This document shows positions 42,801 to 50,884 of a DNA stretch of 58,912 nucleotides, one piece after another (position 1 is the first letter of the stretch; each line of letters starts with the position of its first letter). The stretch is from Paraburkholderia oxyphila NBRC 105797 (GTDB lineage: Bacteria > Pseudomonadota > Gammaproteobacteria > Burkholderiales > Burkholderiaceae), in the NCBI RefSeq assembly GCF_000685075.1, contig NZ_BAYD01000024.1, positions 1 through 58,912 on the forward strand. The letters are read 5' to 3'. Below the pieces are notes generated by a model. It saw only the letters and a list, made by a program, of their open reading frames with translations, was not told the origin of the DNA and ran no database searches. A program made the translations under genes and the position numbers.

Positions 42801-44608
42801 CGGCCCGGCGCCTCGCCGAGCCAGAACGGGATGTTCGGCGGCTGGCCGTGCGCGTCCTCCACGCGCACGCGTCCCGCCTCGATGCGCAGGATGCGGTACG
42901 AGGCGTTGCCGAGCTGGAATACGTCGCCCGCGAGGCTTTCGACGGCGAAGTCCTCGTTCACGGTGCCGATCTGCACGCCCTGTGGCTCGAGCAGCACGGC
43001 GTAGTCGGCGTTGTCGGGGATCGTGCCGCCCGAGGTCAGCGCGACGAGGCGCGCGCCGCGCCGCGCGCGCAGCGTCCGGCTCACCACGTCGCGGTGCAGA
43101 TACGCGGCGCGCGGCCCGTGGCGGCTCGTGTAGCCCTCGGCGAGCATGCGCAGCACCGCGTCGAAGCGCGCGCGCTCGAGCTGCGCGAACGGCGCGCTGC
43201 GGCGCACGAGCGCGAAGAGCGCGTCCTCGGACCATTCCGCGCAGGCCACCTCGGCGACGATCTGCTGCGCCAGCACGTCGAGTGGCGCGTGCGGCAGCGC
43301 GAGGCGGTCGAGCTCGCCGCGCCGCACGCAGTCGAGCAGCGCCGCGCATTCGATGAGGTCGTCGCGCGAGGTCGGAAACAGCCGCCCCTTTGGCATGCCG
43401 CCGACCTGGTGGCCCGAGCGCCCGACGCGCTGCAAAAAGCCCGCGATCGAGCGCGGCGAGCCGATCTGGCAGACGAGATCGACATCGCCGATATCGATGC
43501 CCAATTCGAGCGAGGCGGTTGCCACCAGCACGCGCAGCTCGCCGCGCTTCAGGCGCTGCTCGGCATCGAAGCGATGCTCGCGCGCGAGGCTGCCGTGATG
43601 CGCGGCCACGACCTCGGCGCCGAGTCGGTCGCTGAGGTGGCGCGCGACGCGCTCGGCCATGCGGCGCGTGTTCACGAACACGAGCGTCGTGCGGTGCTGC
43701 GCGACGAGCTCGGCCATGCGATCGTACACGCGCTCCCACACGTCGTTGGCCATCACGGCCTCGAGCGGCACCGGCGGCACTTCGAGCGCGAGGTCGCGCG
43801 CGCGCACATGACCCGCATCGACGATCGCGCACACAGGCGCCGCCGCGTCGTCGCTACCCATGCCGACCAGAAACCGTGCGACCGTTTCGATGGGCTTTTG
43901 CGTGGCCGAAAGCCCGATGCGCAGGAGACGCTGCCCGCACAGCGCGTCGAGGCGCTCGAGGCTGAGTGCGAGATGCACGCCGCGCTTGTTGCCCGCGAGC
44001 GCATGAATCTCGTCGACGATCACGCTGCGCGCGCCAGCGAGCATGCGGCGGCCCGACTCCGAGCCGAGCAGCACATAGAGCGACTCGGGCGTGGTCACGA
44101 GGATATGCGGCGCGCGCTTGCGCTGTGCGGCGCGCTCGGGCTGCGGTGTGTCGCCGGTGCGTACGGCGGTGCGGATCTCGACGGGCGGCAGGTCGAGGCG
44201 CGCCAGCTCGGCGCGGATGCCTTCGAGCGGGCGCTCCAGGTTCAGGTGGATGTCGTTGGAGAGCGCCTTGAGCGGCGAGACGTAGACCACGAGTGTGGCG
44301 TCGGGCAGCGCGCCGCCGTTCGCGAGGCCTTCGCGCACGAGCGCATCGAGCGCGGCGAGAAAGCCCGTGAGTGTCTTGCCCGAGCCGGTGGGCGCGGCCA
44401 CCAGCGTCGCGCGGCCGGCCGCGATGAGCGGCCACGCGGCGCGCTGCGCAGGGGTGGGGGCCGCGAAGCTGTTGCGGAACCACGCGGCCACGGCCGGATG
44501 GAAGAGGGCGAGCGGATCCGCCAGGTCTGCGACGTTGGCGGCGTCGGGCGCGTTGAGCGCGGACCTGGGCGAATCGGGCTGGACGGAGGCGGGCGAAAGC
44601 AGGCTCAT
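39896..44608 (-). CDS. lhr: Large ATP-dependent helicase Lhr
   Basis: About 1570 residues, full length for the Lhr-L type (E. coli Lhr is about 1540). ATG 44608 is used; a GTG at 44614 is in frame just upstream, and neither has a good ribosome binding site. The N-terminal RecA pair has APTGSGKTLTGF (Walker A), VDEIHALAGNKRG (DEIH box), VFVNTRRMAERVARHL and QRVGRSGHQVGG. The winged-helix and core domains follow, and then a C-terminal extension that in E. coli Lhr includes a uracil-DNA glycosylase. It is a cytosolic 3'-5' DNA repair helicase. Confidence 0.95.
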   Translation of the reverse strand: MSLLSPASVQPDSPRSALNAPDAANVADLADPLALFHPAVAAWFRNSFAAPTPAQRAAWPLIAAGRATLVAAPTGSGKTLTGFLAALDALVREGLANGGALPDATLVVYVSPLKALSNDIHLNLERPLEGIRAELARLDLPPVEIRTAVRTGDTPQPERAAQRKRAPHILVTTPESLYVLLGSESGRRMLAGARSVIVDEIHALAGNKRGVHLALSLERLDALCGQRLLRIGLSATQKPIETVARFLVGMGSDDAAAPVCAIVDAGHVRARDLALEVPPVPLEAVMANDVWERVYDRMAELVAQHRTTLVFVNTRRMAERVARHLSDRLGAEVVAAHHGSLAREHRFDAEQRLKRGELRVLVATASLELGIDIGDVDLVCQIGSPRSIAGFLQRVGRSGHQVGGMPKGRLFPTSRDDLIECAALLDCVRRGELDRLALPHAPLDVLAQQIVAEVACAEWSEDALFALVRRSAPFAQLERARFDAVLRMLAEGYTSRHGPRAAYLHRDVVSRTLRARRGARLVALTSGGTIPDNADYAVLLEPQGVQIGTVNEDFAVESLAGDVFQLGNASYRILRIEAGRVRVEDAHGQPPNIPFWLGEAPGRSDELSFAISRLRAQIETELGTHAVGVASSDISQNGPPGIADAANDGADATASPGVAANAAAIERATAWLADTLGLDDAAARQIVEYLARARAALTVLPTQDTLVMERFFDEAGGTQLVIHAPFGSRVNRAWGLTLRKRFCRQFNFELQAAATEDAIILSLTHAHSFALDEVWRYLHSNSAEHLLVQALLDAPLFGVRWRWNATTALALPRQTGGRKTPPQIQRMRSEDLLAAVFPDQVACVENLAGEREIPRHPLVDQTLDDCLHDAMDTEAWLALLRRIESNGVRLVTRELPAPSPLAAEILSARPYAFLDDAPLEERRTQAVLSRRWSDPESTDDLGALDPEAIASVREEAWPQVRDADELHDALNTLGALAQSEADAHGWSAWLAGLAAAGRATRMPVAEHDALWVSIERLACVRAIYPQAQCEPPLAALAGVEEARDEAWNEDTALVEIVRARLSGFGPLTVSQVARPLALEASVAALALTRLEAEGTVMRGRFTPGAREEEWCERHLLARIHRYTVRKLRREIEPVERQDFMRFLFEWQHVGADARGSGRDALAAMLDQLEGWEASALSWEDEILPARIDDYTPMLLDELCRSGHLAWARLPARAAASTVRSTPVVLLPRRELARWTALVEAPEAAELSARARRVHEALLRHGAMFFDELAADAHLLGVELENALGELVAAGLVNADSFAGLRALVRPAAKRHAQHGHYGRRRARGFGPLVGGMADAGRWAVLRRVALPAAQAAPAEDRVATDVVLGSSALGDAQAPVAASEVRAVRATNLATSAPPSRRPPADPDLQEHVAHVLLRRYGVVCWQLLAREAPWLPPWRDLLRVLRRMEARGDLRGGRFVTGLSGEQFALPEAVALLREVRRRAGTGSPAHGAPGAEGVLVCIAASDPLNLVGTVLPGEKVPAVAGNRIVFRDGVPVATLIASRWAFLGDFDEDARAALRTAFGSLGSVASGA

Positions 44609-44849
44609 GCGCACAAGGTTTGAGGGCGCGGCGCGCGGGTTTCAAGTGCCGGGCATTCGGGAGATGCGGCTCATGGGGCTCGCGCGGTCCATCGGGTTGA
44701 TGGGTGCAAACCGCAAAAGGCATCGCGAAAGGGCAGTCTGGCAGGTTTCGCGCGCGGCTGCCAGGCGGCGCCTCGGGCACGTCTTGCGTGAACGCAGTAT
44801 CCTCTGCCCCGTTGTTGGATGTTCCCTCGGTCCACGTCGGAGTTTCCCC

Positions 44850-45902
44850 ATGCGTATGCATCCTCTTGGCCGTACCGGCCTCTTCGTTTCCGAACTTTGC
44901 CTCGGCACCATGACCTTCGGCGGCGGCGCCGGCATCTGGAACCAGATCGGCGATCTGCAGCAGTCCGACGCCGAACGCCTCATCGGCCGCGCGCTCGATG
45001 CGGGCATCAACTTCATCGACACCGCCGACATCTACTCGCAAGGCGTTTCCGAGCAGCTCACCGGCCAGGGGCTGAAGAACCTCAAGGTGGTGCGCGACCA
45101 GGTCGTGGTGGCGACCAAGGTGCTCGGCGAGATGGGCCCCTCGCCGAACCAGCGCGGCGCGAGCCGCTATCACATCATGGAAGCCGTGAAGGCGAGCCTG
45201 CGCCGCCTGCAGCTCGATCACATCGACCTGTACCAGATTCACGGCTTCGATCCGGTCACGCCCATCGAAGAGACCGTGCGCGCGTTCGACACGCTCGTGC
45301 AGCAGGGCTATGTGCGCTATGTGGGCGTCTCGAACTGGGCCGCATGGCAGATCGTGAAGGCGCTGGGCATTGCGCATCATCACGGGCTTGCGCGCTTCGA
45401 GTCGCTGCAGGCCTATTACACGATCGCGGGCCGCGACCTCGAGCGCGAGATCGTGCCGATGCTCGCGAGCGAAGGGCTCGGGCTGATGGTGTGGAGCCCG
45501 CTCGCGGGCGGCCTCCTGAGCGGCAAATACGGCCGCGACCGCCAGGGCGAGGCGGGTAGCCGCCGCACGACGTTCGACTTTCCGCCCGTGGAGCGCGAGC
45601 GCGCATGGGATTGCATCGACGCGATGCGCCCGATCGCCGAGAGCAAGGGCGTTTCGGTGGCGCAGATCGCGCTCGCGTGGCTCCTGCATCAGCGCGCGGT
45701 GACGACGGTGATCGTCGGCGCGAAACGCACCGACCAGCTCGACGACAACGTCGCGGCGACCCAGGTCAAGCTCTCCACGGAAGAGCTCGCGATTCTCGAC
45801 GACGTGAGCGGCTTGCCCGCCGAATATCCGGGCTGGATGCTCGCGCGCCAGGGCGACGCGCGGCGCGAGCAGTTGCGTGATGCGCAACGCGAGGAGCGCT
45901 GA
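44850..45902 (+). CDS. Aldo/keto reductase
   Basis: 350 residues from ATG 44850, GGAG 7 bp upstream. The TIM-barrel AKR signatures are PLGRTGLFVSELCLGTMTFG, GINFIDTADIYSQGVSEQ with the catalytic Asp/Tyr, HIDLYQIHGFDP and VIVGAKRTDQLDDN. It is an NADPH-dependent reductase of sugars, aldehydes or xenobiotics. Single gene; it begins 240 bp from and divergent to lhr. Confidence 0.94.
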   Translation: MRMHPLGRTGLFVSELCLGTMTFGGGAGIWNQIGDLQQSDAERLIGRALDAGINFIDTADIYSQGVSEQLTGQGLKNLKVVRDQVVVATKVLGEMGPSPNQRGASRYHIMEAVKASLRRLQLDHIDLYQIHGFDPVTPIEETVRAFDTLVQQGYVRYVGVSNWAAWQIVKALGIAHHHGLARFESLQAYYTIAGRDLEREIVPMLASEGLGLMVWSPLAGGLLSGKYGRDRQGEAGSRRTTFDFPPVERERAWDCIDAMRPIAESKGVSVAQIALAWLLHQRAVTTVIVGAKRTDQLDDNVAATQVKLSTEELAILDDVSGLPAEYPGWMLARQGDARREQLRDAQREER

Positions 45903-46068
45903 GGGTGTACCAAAGAGCAGTGGGACGCGCGTGTCGCACGCGTCCCACTGCATGGCGCCATGGGACGCCCGCTGCGTGGACGGCGTCCACGGCGAGCGTC
46001 GCGCATGGCGAGTCGATGCGAGGCCAATGCGCGGTTTAAAGAGCGGTTAAAACGCCGCTAGTCCACGG

Positions 46069-46422
46069 TTATCCCGCGGCCGCCACCTTCAAGTGGTTCT
46101 TCACCGCGCTCACGCCCGACACGCCTTCAACCACCTGTTTGGCGTTGTCGCGATCCTCGGCGCTCGGCACGGTGCCCGTGAGCGACACGACGCCCTTGCG
46201 CGTCTTCACGTGAATGTGCTCGGACTTCACGTTCTTGGCGGCCAGCAATTCGGTCTTCACCTTGGTCGTGATGGTTGCGTCATCAACGTGCTGGCCGATG
46301 CTTTCGGAGCTGCCCGTGGGCGCCGCCGAAGGCTCGGTCGTGGTCGTCTGCGCGCCGGCGGCGAGTACGAAAGTCATGCAGGCCACACCTGCAACGGTCT
46401 TGAGCATCGGAATGCGTTTCAT
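46069..46422 (-). CDS. Periplasmic BON-domain protein (OsmY-like)
   Basis: 117 residues; AAGGAG lies 6 bp before ATG 46422. A signal peptide (cleavage near AGAQ, 25) is followed by one BON domain: DDATITTKVKTELLAAKNVKS and the motif VSLTGTVPSAEDRDNAKQVVEGVSGVSAVKNHL. It is expected in the periplasm, where such proteins bind membranes under stress. It is divergent from rpoN2. Confidence 0.93.
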   Translation of the reverse strand: MKRIPMLKTVAGVACMTFVLAAGAQTTTTEPSAAPTGSSESIGQHVDDATITTKVKTELLAAKNVKSEHIHVKTRKGVVSLTGTVPSAEDRDNAKQVVEGVSGVSAVKNHLKVAAAG

Positions 46423-46697
46423 GCGTTTCTCCTTTTCCGTTGGGTTCAGCCAGGCGTGCCGCAAGGTCCATGCCGTGCCGCGCCAATTGCGGTGAACGTG
46501 GCGACGCCACGGCGCGCACTTTGTGGGATTCAAGCATGGCCGCGCGAGGCGGATTGAGGAGTACGAGGGGTCAATGTGCGCTCAACGAGCACGCCATCAG
46601 GCACGCAATTTTGTTCGGGCGATTGTAAAAACGTCCGCTGGACGGCTGGGTCCGGGCGCCGGAATTGCGCCGTCGCAAGAGTCGATCCCGTTATAAA

Positions 46698-46730
46698 ACA
46701 AGCGCTTGTAAAAACTGGCATGGGTGTTGC
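46698..46730 (+). promoter_or_regulatory. Sigma-54 promoter with upstream palindrome before rpoN2
   Basis: TGGCATGGGTGTTGC (46716-46730) keeps the invariant GG and GC of a -24/-12 promoter at the correct spacing (TGGCAC-N5-TTGC) with one mismatch. Upstream, ACAAGCGCTTGT (46698-46709) is a perfect 12-bp palindrome and could bind an activator or repressor. The downstream gene encodes sigma-54 itself, implying a positive loop or cross-control by another RpoN. Confidence 0.75.
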
Positions 46731-46772
46731 GTGGACTGGGCCATTCACATCACATTCAAGAACAGGACAGCC

Positions 46773-48332
46773 ATGCCTTCCATCGCGTTACATGCGCGCC
46801 AGCATCTGGCGCTGACGCCGCGTCTGCAGCAGGCCGTGCGCCTGTTGCAGCTATCGTCGCTCGAGTTCCAGCAGGAATTGCGCGAAGCGCTCGATACCAA
46901 TCCGTTTCTCGAATATGTGCCGCCCGCCCAGGAGACTGGCGAAGCCGCCGAGGCCGCTGAAGGCGCCGCCGGCATTGGCGCGGCCGCGAGCGTCGCGCCC
47001 GCGTCCGCCGCCGATGCGCCCGAGGGCGACCTCGATGGCGGCATGGACAGCGCCGCGGACGGCGGCGTGACACCCGATGGAGCGAGCTACGGCGGCGAAC
47101 CGACTCCATACAGCGACGAAGCTTCCGGCTACAGCGACGACGGCGCGTCGTACGCCGCCGAGCTGCCGTTGCCGGGCGCGCAGCGCGCGTCGTCGAGCTA
47201 TCGCGGTTCGGAAGACGGCGAAGCCGATGCCGCCGACTGGGTGCGCGTGCCCATCTCGCTGCGCGAGCAGTTGCATGAGGCGCTGCGGCTCTCGCCGCTC
47301 GAAGACCTCGACCGGGCAGCGGCCCAGGTGGTGATCGAGGCGCTCGACGACGATGGCTATCTGCGTCAGGAGCTTGCCGATCTCGCCGATGTCGAGGGCG
47401 TGGGCGACACGCTCGACGAGGACCGTCTGCGCGTCGCGTTGCGCGTCGTGCAGACGCTCGACCGGCCCGGCATCGGCGCTCGCTCGCTTGCGGAATGCCT
47501 GGCGCTGCAGCTTGAAGCGATGCCGGAGGACACGCCGCACCGCGAGCTCGCGCATCGCATCGTCACCGAGCATCTGGAGCGTCTCGCGCGCCGCGAGCAT
47601 GGCGAGCTGCAACGCCAGCTCGGTTGCGATGCGCAGTCGCTGCAGGCCGCGAGCGCCCTCGTGCGCCGCCTCGATCCGAAGCCGGGCAATCACTACGGCC
47701 GCGCGGACGGCGGCTATGTCGTGCCGGACGTGATCGTGCGCCAGGTGCGCGGCCGCTGGGTGGTGAGCGTGAATCCGGCCATCGAGCCGCGCGCGCGCAT
47801 CCACAAGCTCTACGCGGAGCTGTTCGCGCGCTCGGAGCAGACGAGCCGCTCGCCGCTCGCGCAGCAGTTGCAGGAAGCGCGCTGGCTGATTCGCAACGCG
47901 CACAAGCGCTGCGAGACGATCTTGCGCGTGGGCGAGTGCATCGTCGCGCGCCAGAAGGCCTTTTTCCAGTATGGCGAGATCGCGCTGCGCCCGATGCTGC
48001 TGCGCGATGTCGCCGACGAGCTCGGCCTGCACGAATCGACCGTGTCGCGCGCGACCGGCAACAAGTACATGGCCACGCCGCGCGGCATCTTCGAGTTCAA
48101 GCGCTTCTTCCCGCGCGAGCTCGAGACGCGCACGGGCGGGACCTGTTCCGCCGCGGCCGTGCGCGCGCTCATCAAGGAGATGATCGACGCCGAGGATCCG
48201 TGCGATCCGCTCTCGGACGTCGTGCTCGCGCAGGAGCTGGAAAGGCAGGGCGTGCGCGTGGCGCGCCGCACCGTCACGAAGTACCGGCAGATGATGAAGC
48301 TGCCAGCGGCGGAAATGCGGCGGGCCCTATAG
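46773..48332 (+). CDS. rpoN: RNA polymerase sigma-54 factor (second RpoN type)
   Basis: 519 residues from ATG 46773 (AGGA 7 bp upstream). The Gln/Leu-rich region I is seen (HLALTPRLQQAVRLLQLSSLEFQQEL). A long Ala/Asp/Gly/Ser-rich acidic region II (about 50-140) lies between. The core-binding domain follows, then the DNA-binding helix-turn-helix (LRDVADELGLHESTVSRATGNKY) and the RpoN box ARRTVTKYR. The gene sits apart from the lptB/hpf context of the housekeeping rpoN, as expected for the RpoN2 of Burkholderiaceae. A -24/-12 element lies 43 bp upstream. Confidence 0.95.
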   Translation: MPSIALHARQHLALTPRLQQAVRLLQLSSLEFQQELREALDTNPFLEYVPPAQETGEAAEAAEGAAGIGAAASVAPASAADAPEGDLDGGMDSAADGGVTPDGASYGGEPTPYSDEASGYSDDGASYAAELPLPGAQRASSSYRGSEDGEADAADWVRVPISLREQLHEALRLSPLEDLDRAAAQVVIEALDDDGYLRQELADLADVEGVGDTLDEDRLRVALRVVQTLDRPGIGARSLAECLALQLEAMPEDTPHRELAHRIVTEHLERLARREHGELQRQLGCDAQSLQAASALVRRLDPKPGNHYGRADGGYVVPDVIVRQVRGRWVVSVNPAIEPRARIHKLYAELFARSEQTSRSPLAQQLQEARWLIRNAHKRCETILRVGECIVARQKAFFQYGEIALRPMLLRDVADELGLHESTVSRATGNKYMATPRGIFEFKRFFPRELETRTGGTCSAAAVRALIKEMIDAEDPCDPLSDVVLAQELERQGVRVARRTVTKYRQMMKLPAAEMRRAL

Positions 48333-48503
48333 GGCGGTAGGTAGAGAGACCCACACGACACCCACACTTTGAGCGTACAGCGCGCGAGTGGGGTCTGCGG
48401 GCACACAGGGTGCGATCGGAGAGGGCCGGATGGACGCATTGCCGAAATCGGCCTTCTTGCTGTCCAGTTCGGCCTTCTTTCGAATGCCCAAAAGCTTTTT
48501 CAT
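48327..48503 (-). CDS. Possible small basic protein downstream of a superinfection-immunity-like gene
   Basis: A minus-strand frame of 58 residues opens at ATG 48503 with GAGGA upstream (6-7 bp). It begins MKKLLGIRKKAELDSKKAD, then continues with a Pro/Val-rich segment and stops at TAG 48327, overlapping the end of rpoN2. The start region looks genuine; the tail does not resemble any family. It is 28 bp past the end of the gene at 48532-48753, so the pair could be an operon. Confidence 0.35.
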   Translation of the reverse strand: MKKLLGIRKKAELDSKKADFGNASIRPSPIAPCVPADPTRALYAQSVGVVWVSLPTAL

Positions 48504-48531
48504 GATCGTCCTCGGCCTGGTTGAGCAGGCT

Positions 48532-48753
48532 TCATTCGAACACCTTGGCGCGCGGCTTCGCAGGCGTTTCAGTGTTCGCGGTGGCCGACCAGATCAGAGC
48601 GCCAATCCATCCCAGCAACGTCCAGCCAAGGAACAGGTTGAGCAGCAGGACGGGCGTGCGGTTGATGTGGCCGCGCACGTTCGCAATGATCGTGGGCAGG
48701 AAATAAAATGCCACGAGAAGAAGGCCATAAATTGCACTGGTCGTTTCCATCAT
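48532..48753 (-). CDS. Superinfection-immunity-like membrane protein (copy 2)
   Basis: 73 residues; the double ATG at 48753/48750 follows GGAG at 3-6 bp. Two hydrophobic helices (IYGLLLVAFYFLPTIIANV and LLLNLFLGWTLLGWIGALIW) match copy 1 at 34417-34737 in the LGWTxxGWxxAL stretch. The tail is short and lacks the basic extension of copy 1. Role unknown. Confidence 0.85.
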   Translation of the reverse strand: MMETTSAIYGLLLVAFYFLPTIIANVRGHINRTPVLLLNLFLGWTLLGWIGALIWSATANTETPAKPRAKVFE

Positions 48754-49158
48754 TCACTCCATTTTTCAGTTAAGGCGTTTATCGTGCCGACTGATTCATT
48801 GTGTCGAGAGTGGCCTTTCAGGAAGGCCTGGGGGGTTGTTGCACCCTTTGGCACGATTTTTAAATCGGATTAACACTTGCGGGCATTGCGCCCCTGCAAT
48901 TAATTATGAGATAAAAAAGCCTGTATTTCCGCGACAAGGGGCCGCGAAACTATTGTCGGTGCGACAAAACACTGATGCATTTAGAGGGCGCGCTCTATGG
49001 CCTCTCAACCAATTAAAAGCACGGCAGGACATGCGCTCGGACGAAGCGAGCGCACGTTTTGAACAACAGGAGAGACCCAATCGGTCATCAGGCACGCAAT
49101 TTCGCCCCACTCAATCATTTCGACGGCGTGCCAGGTGCGCTCTATGCGCTTCCAGCGC
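48754..49158. other. Intergenic region, no gene seen
   Basis: 405 bp between divergent and convergent small genes, with lower GC. A TTTTTAAAT and an AATTAATTATGAG run lie near 48860 and 48900. An imperfect -24/-12-like motif near 48830 has the wrong spacing. No hairpin terminator with a U tract was seen. Confidence 0.3.
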
Positions 49159-49995
49159 TCATTGCGCGCCGCGCTCGCGCAGCCGCTCGATCAGCGCCAT
49201 CGCCGCGGCGGGATTGCGCGCCTTGTAGCCGCTGATCACATAGAGATAGACGTCGCGTCCGGCCTTGGCCGCGAGCGGTGCGTCGAAGGTGGCGAGGTCG
49301 CCAGGGTTGCCGCCCTGGGCCCACGTGAGCGCGCGCTCGGCCCAGCGGTCGAGCGCCGCGGGCGAATAGCCGAGGGGCTCGCCATCGGCCGTGCCCATGA
49401 TGCGGGCATAGACGAAGGGCGCCGATACGTCGGCGATCTGTGGGTATTCCGAATCGCCGGACACCACAATCGCGGCCTGGCGCTGCCGCGCCAGCGCGAC
49501 GAACTCCGGGGTGCAGAAACTCTCGTGCCGGACCTCCAGCGCATGACTTAGCGCCCGTCCATCGGCTTCGACGGGCAGACTCTCGAGAAATCGTGCGTAG
49601 TCCTCTGGATCGAAGCGCTTACCCGGCAACAACTGCCAGTTGATCGGGCCGAGCTTGTTGCGCAGATTCAGCACGCCACCGGCCAGAAAGCGCTCGATCG
49701 TGGCGCCGGCCTCGGCCAGCACGCGGCGGTTCATCGCGAAGCGCGGGCCCTTCACCGAGAACACGAAATCATCAGGCGTCTCGTCGTGCCAGCGCATGAA
49801 GCTCGCGGGACGCTGTGCGCCGTAATACGTGCTGTTGATTTCCAGCGAAGTGAGGTGGCGGCTCGCGTAATCGAGTTCGAGGCGCTGCGCGAGCCCCTCG
49901 GGATAGAACGTGCCGCGCCACGGCTGATAGATCCATCCTCCGATGCCGACGCGAATGCGGCCGGTTTTCGCGGGCGAAACAGGTGAGCGTGCCAT
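49159..49995 (-). CDS. DUF72 family protein
   Basis: 278 residues from ATG 49995; a longer version from ATG 50070 adds 25 residues, and neither has a clear ribosome binding site. The family core is visible: RVGIGGWIYQPWRGTFYPEGL, LTSLEINSTYYGAQRPASF, FSVKGPRFAMNRR, LLPGKRFDPE and YLYVISGYKARNPAAAM. It is a TIM-barrel-like cytosolic protein, widespread and of unknown enzyme activity. Confidence 0.88.
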   Translation of the reverse strand: MARSPVSPAKTGRIRVGIGGWIYQPWRGTFYPEGLAQRLELDYASRHLTSLEINSTYYGAQRPASFMRWHDETPDDFVFSVKGPRFAMNRRVLAEAGATIERFLAGGVLNLRNKLGPINWQLLPGKRFDPEDYARFLESLPVEADGRALSHALEVRHESFCTPEFVALARQRQAAIVVSGDSEYPQIADVSAPFVYARIMGTADGEPLGYSPAALDRWAERALTWAQGGNPGDLATFDAPLAAKAGRDVYLYVISGYKARNPAAAMALIERLRERGAQ

Positions 49996-50235
49996 TGGAA
50001 TTGCACCGTCGAGTCCGGAATGCCCCAGTTTAACGCGGCTTTTTAGCGTGACGGGCCGAAACGACGTCATTGCAATAGCAGAATTTCGAAAGCCCCGCCA
50101 GGCAGGCGCGATGCCATCGCGCCTCGACTATCACACTGATTTTCAGACCGTTTTAGGCATAGTCCGATATTTTCGCAAGAGGACGTGAGGCTAATTTAGT
50201 CGTTGTGTGTCAGACAACCTAACTTGGAATATCAG

Positions 50236-50631
50236 ATGCAGCCTCGTCCCTCGATGGAGCTTAGCGACGCCCAATGGCGCAGCGTCGAACCGCTCTTCCA
50301 TGAAATCCGTTCCAGCGGCCCGCGCCGCGGCCGTCCCGCGCATTGCTCGCGCGCCGTATTCGAAGCCATTCTGTGGGTGCTTTCAACGGGCTCCGTCTGG
50401 GCGAAGTTGCCCGAGCGCTACCCCGACTTCCGCACCTGCCATCGTCGTTTCAAGATGTGGTACGACGCAGGCCTCGTGCAGCAGGCCATGGAGCGCCTCT
50501 ACGGCGAAGAAGGCGTCGCCATGTGCGCGGCCATGAGCGCGCGCATGCAGCCGTGGCGCGCGCCGGCCGGCCGCAAGGCGCCGCGCTTCCCGGTCGCTTT
50601 CTCGCTGCGCTGGCCGCTGGCCCGCACCTGA
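50236..50631 (+). CDS. Isolated IS5-type transposase N-terminal domain (DUF4096)
   Basis: 131 residues from ATG 50236. Residues 5-90 match the DUF4096 helix-turn-helix domain that precedes the DDE domain of IS5-group transposases: LSDAQWRSVEPLF, GRPAHCSRAVFEAILWVLSTGSVWAKLPERYPDFRTCHRRFKMW. After YDAGLVQQAMERLYGEEG the frame runs into unrelated sequence (WRAPAGRKAPRFPVAF) and stops, so no DDE nuclease is present. No flanking inverted repeats are obvious. It is either a truncated transposase or a domesticated DNA-binding protein. Confidence 0.75.
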   Translation: MQPRPSMELSDAQWRSVEPLFHEIRSSGPRRGRPAHCSRAVFEAILWVLSTGSVWAKLPERYPDFRTCHRRFKMWYDAGLVQQAMERLYGEEGVAMCAAMSARMQPWRAPAGRKAPRFPVAFSLRWPLART

Positions 50632-50884
50632 GCGTCGGCTGGCAGATCGGGCAGATCGGGCGGCGCGGGCGTCCGGCGGATTCCGAGCCCGCCGCACGCT
50701 CGCGCATGCGGGCTGGCTCGCGGCGATATGCCGTCGTCAATCGATTCGCGTGAATCGCCGGGCGCGAAGTCGTGTGATGGGCTGAGCGAATCGGCCCTCA
50801 CTGTGATCGGTCAAATCCTCCCTTTGTGGGATTCGCATTCGGTGCGCGATACTGTGAAGCTCAACGCAACGGAACCCACAGGAC

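Noticed and set aside
42005..44623. 872-codon plus-strand frame opposite lhr
   Set aside because: Arg/Ala/Glu-rich product, no domain, and antisense to Lhr helicase motifs.
48825..48845. Second sigma-54 promoter (TGGGGGGTTGTTGC)
   Set aside because: The GG and GC are one base too close to fit the required spacing and there is no gene start nearby.
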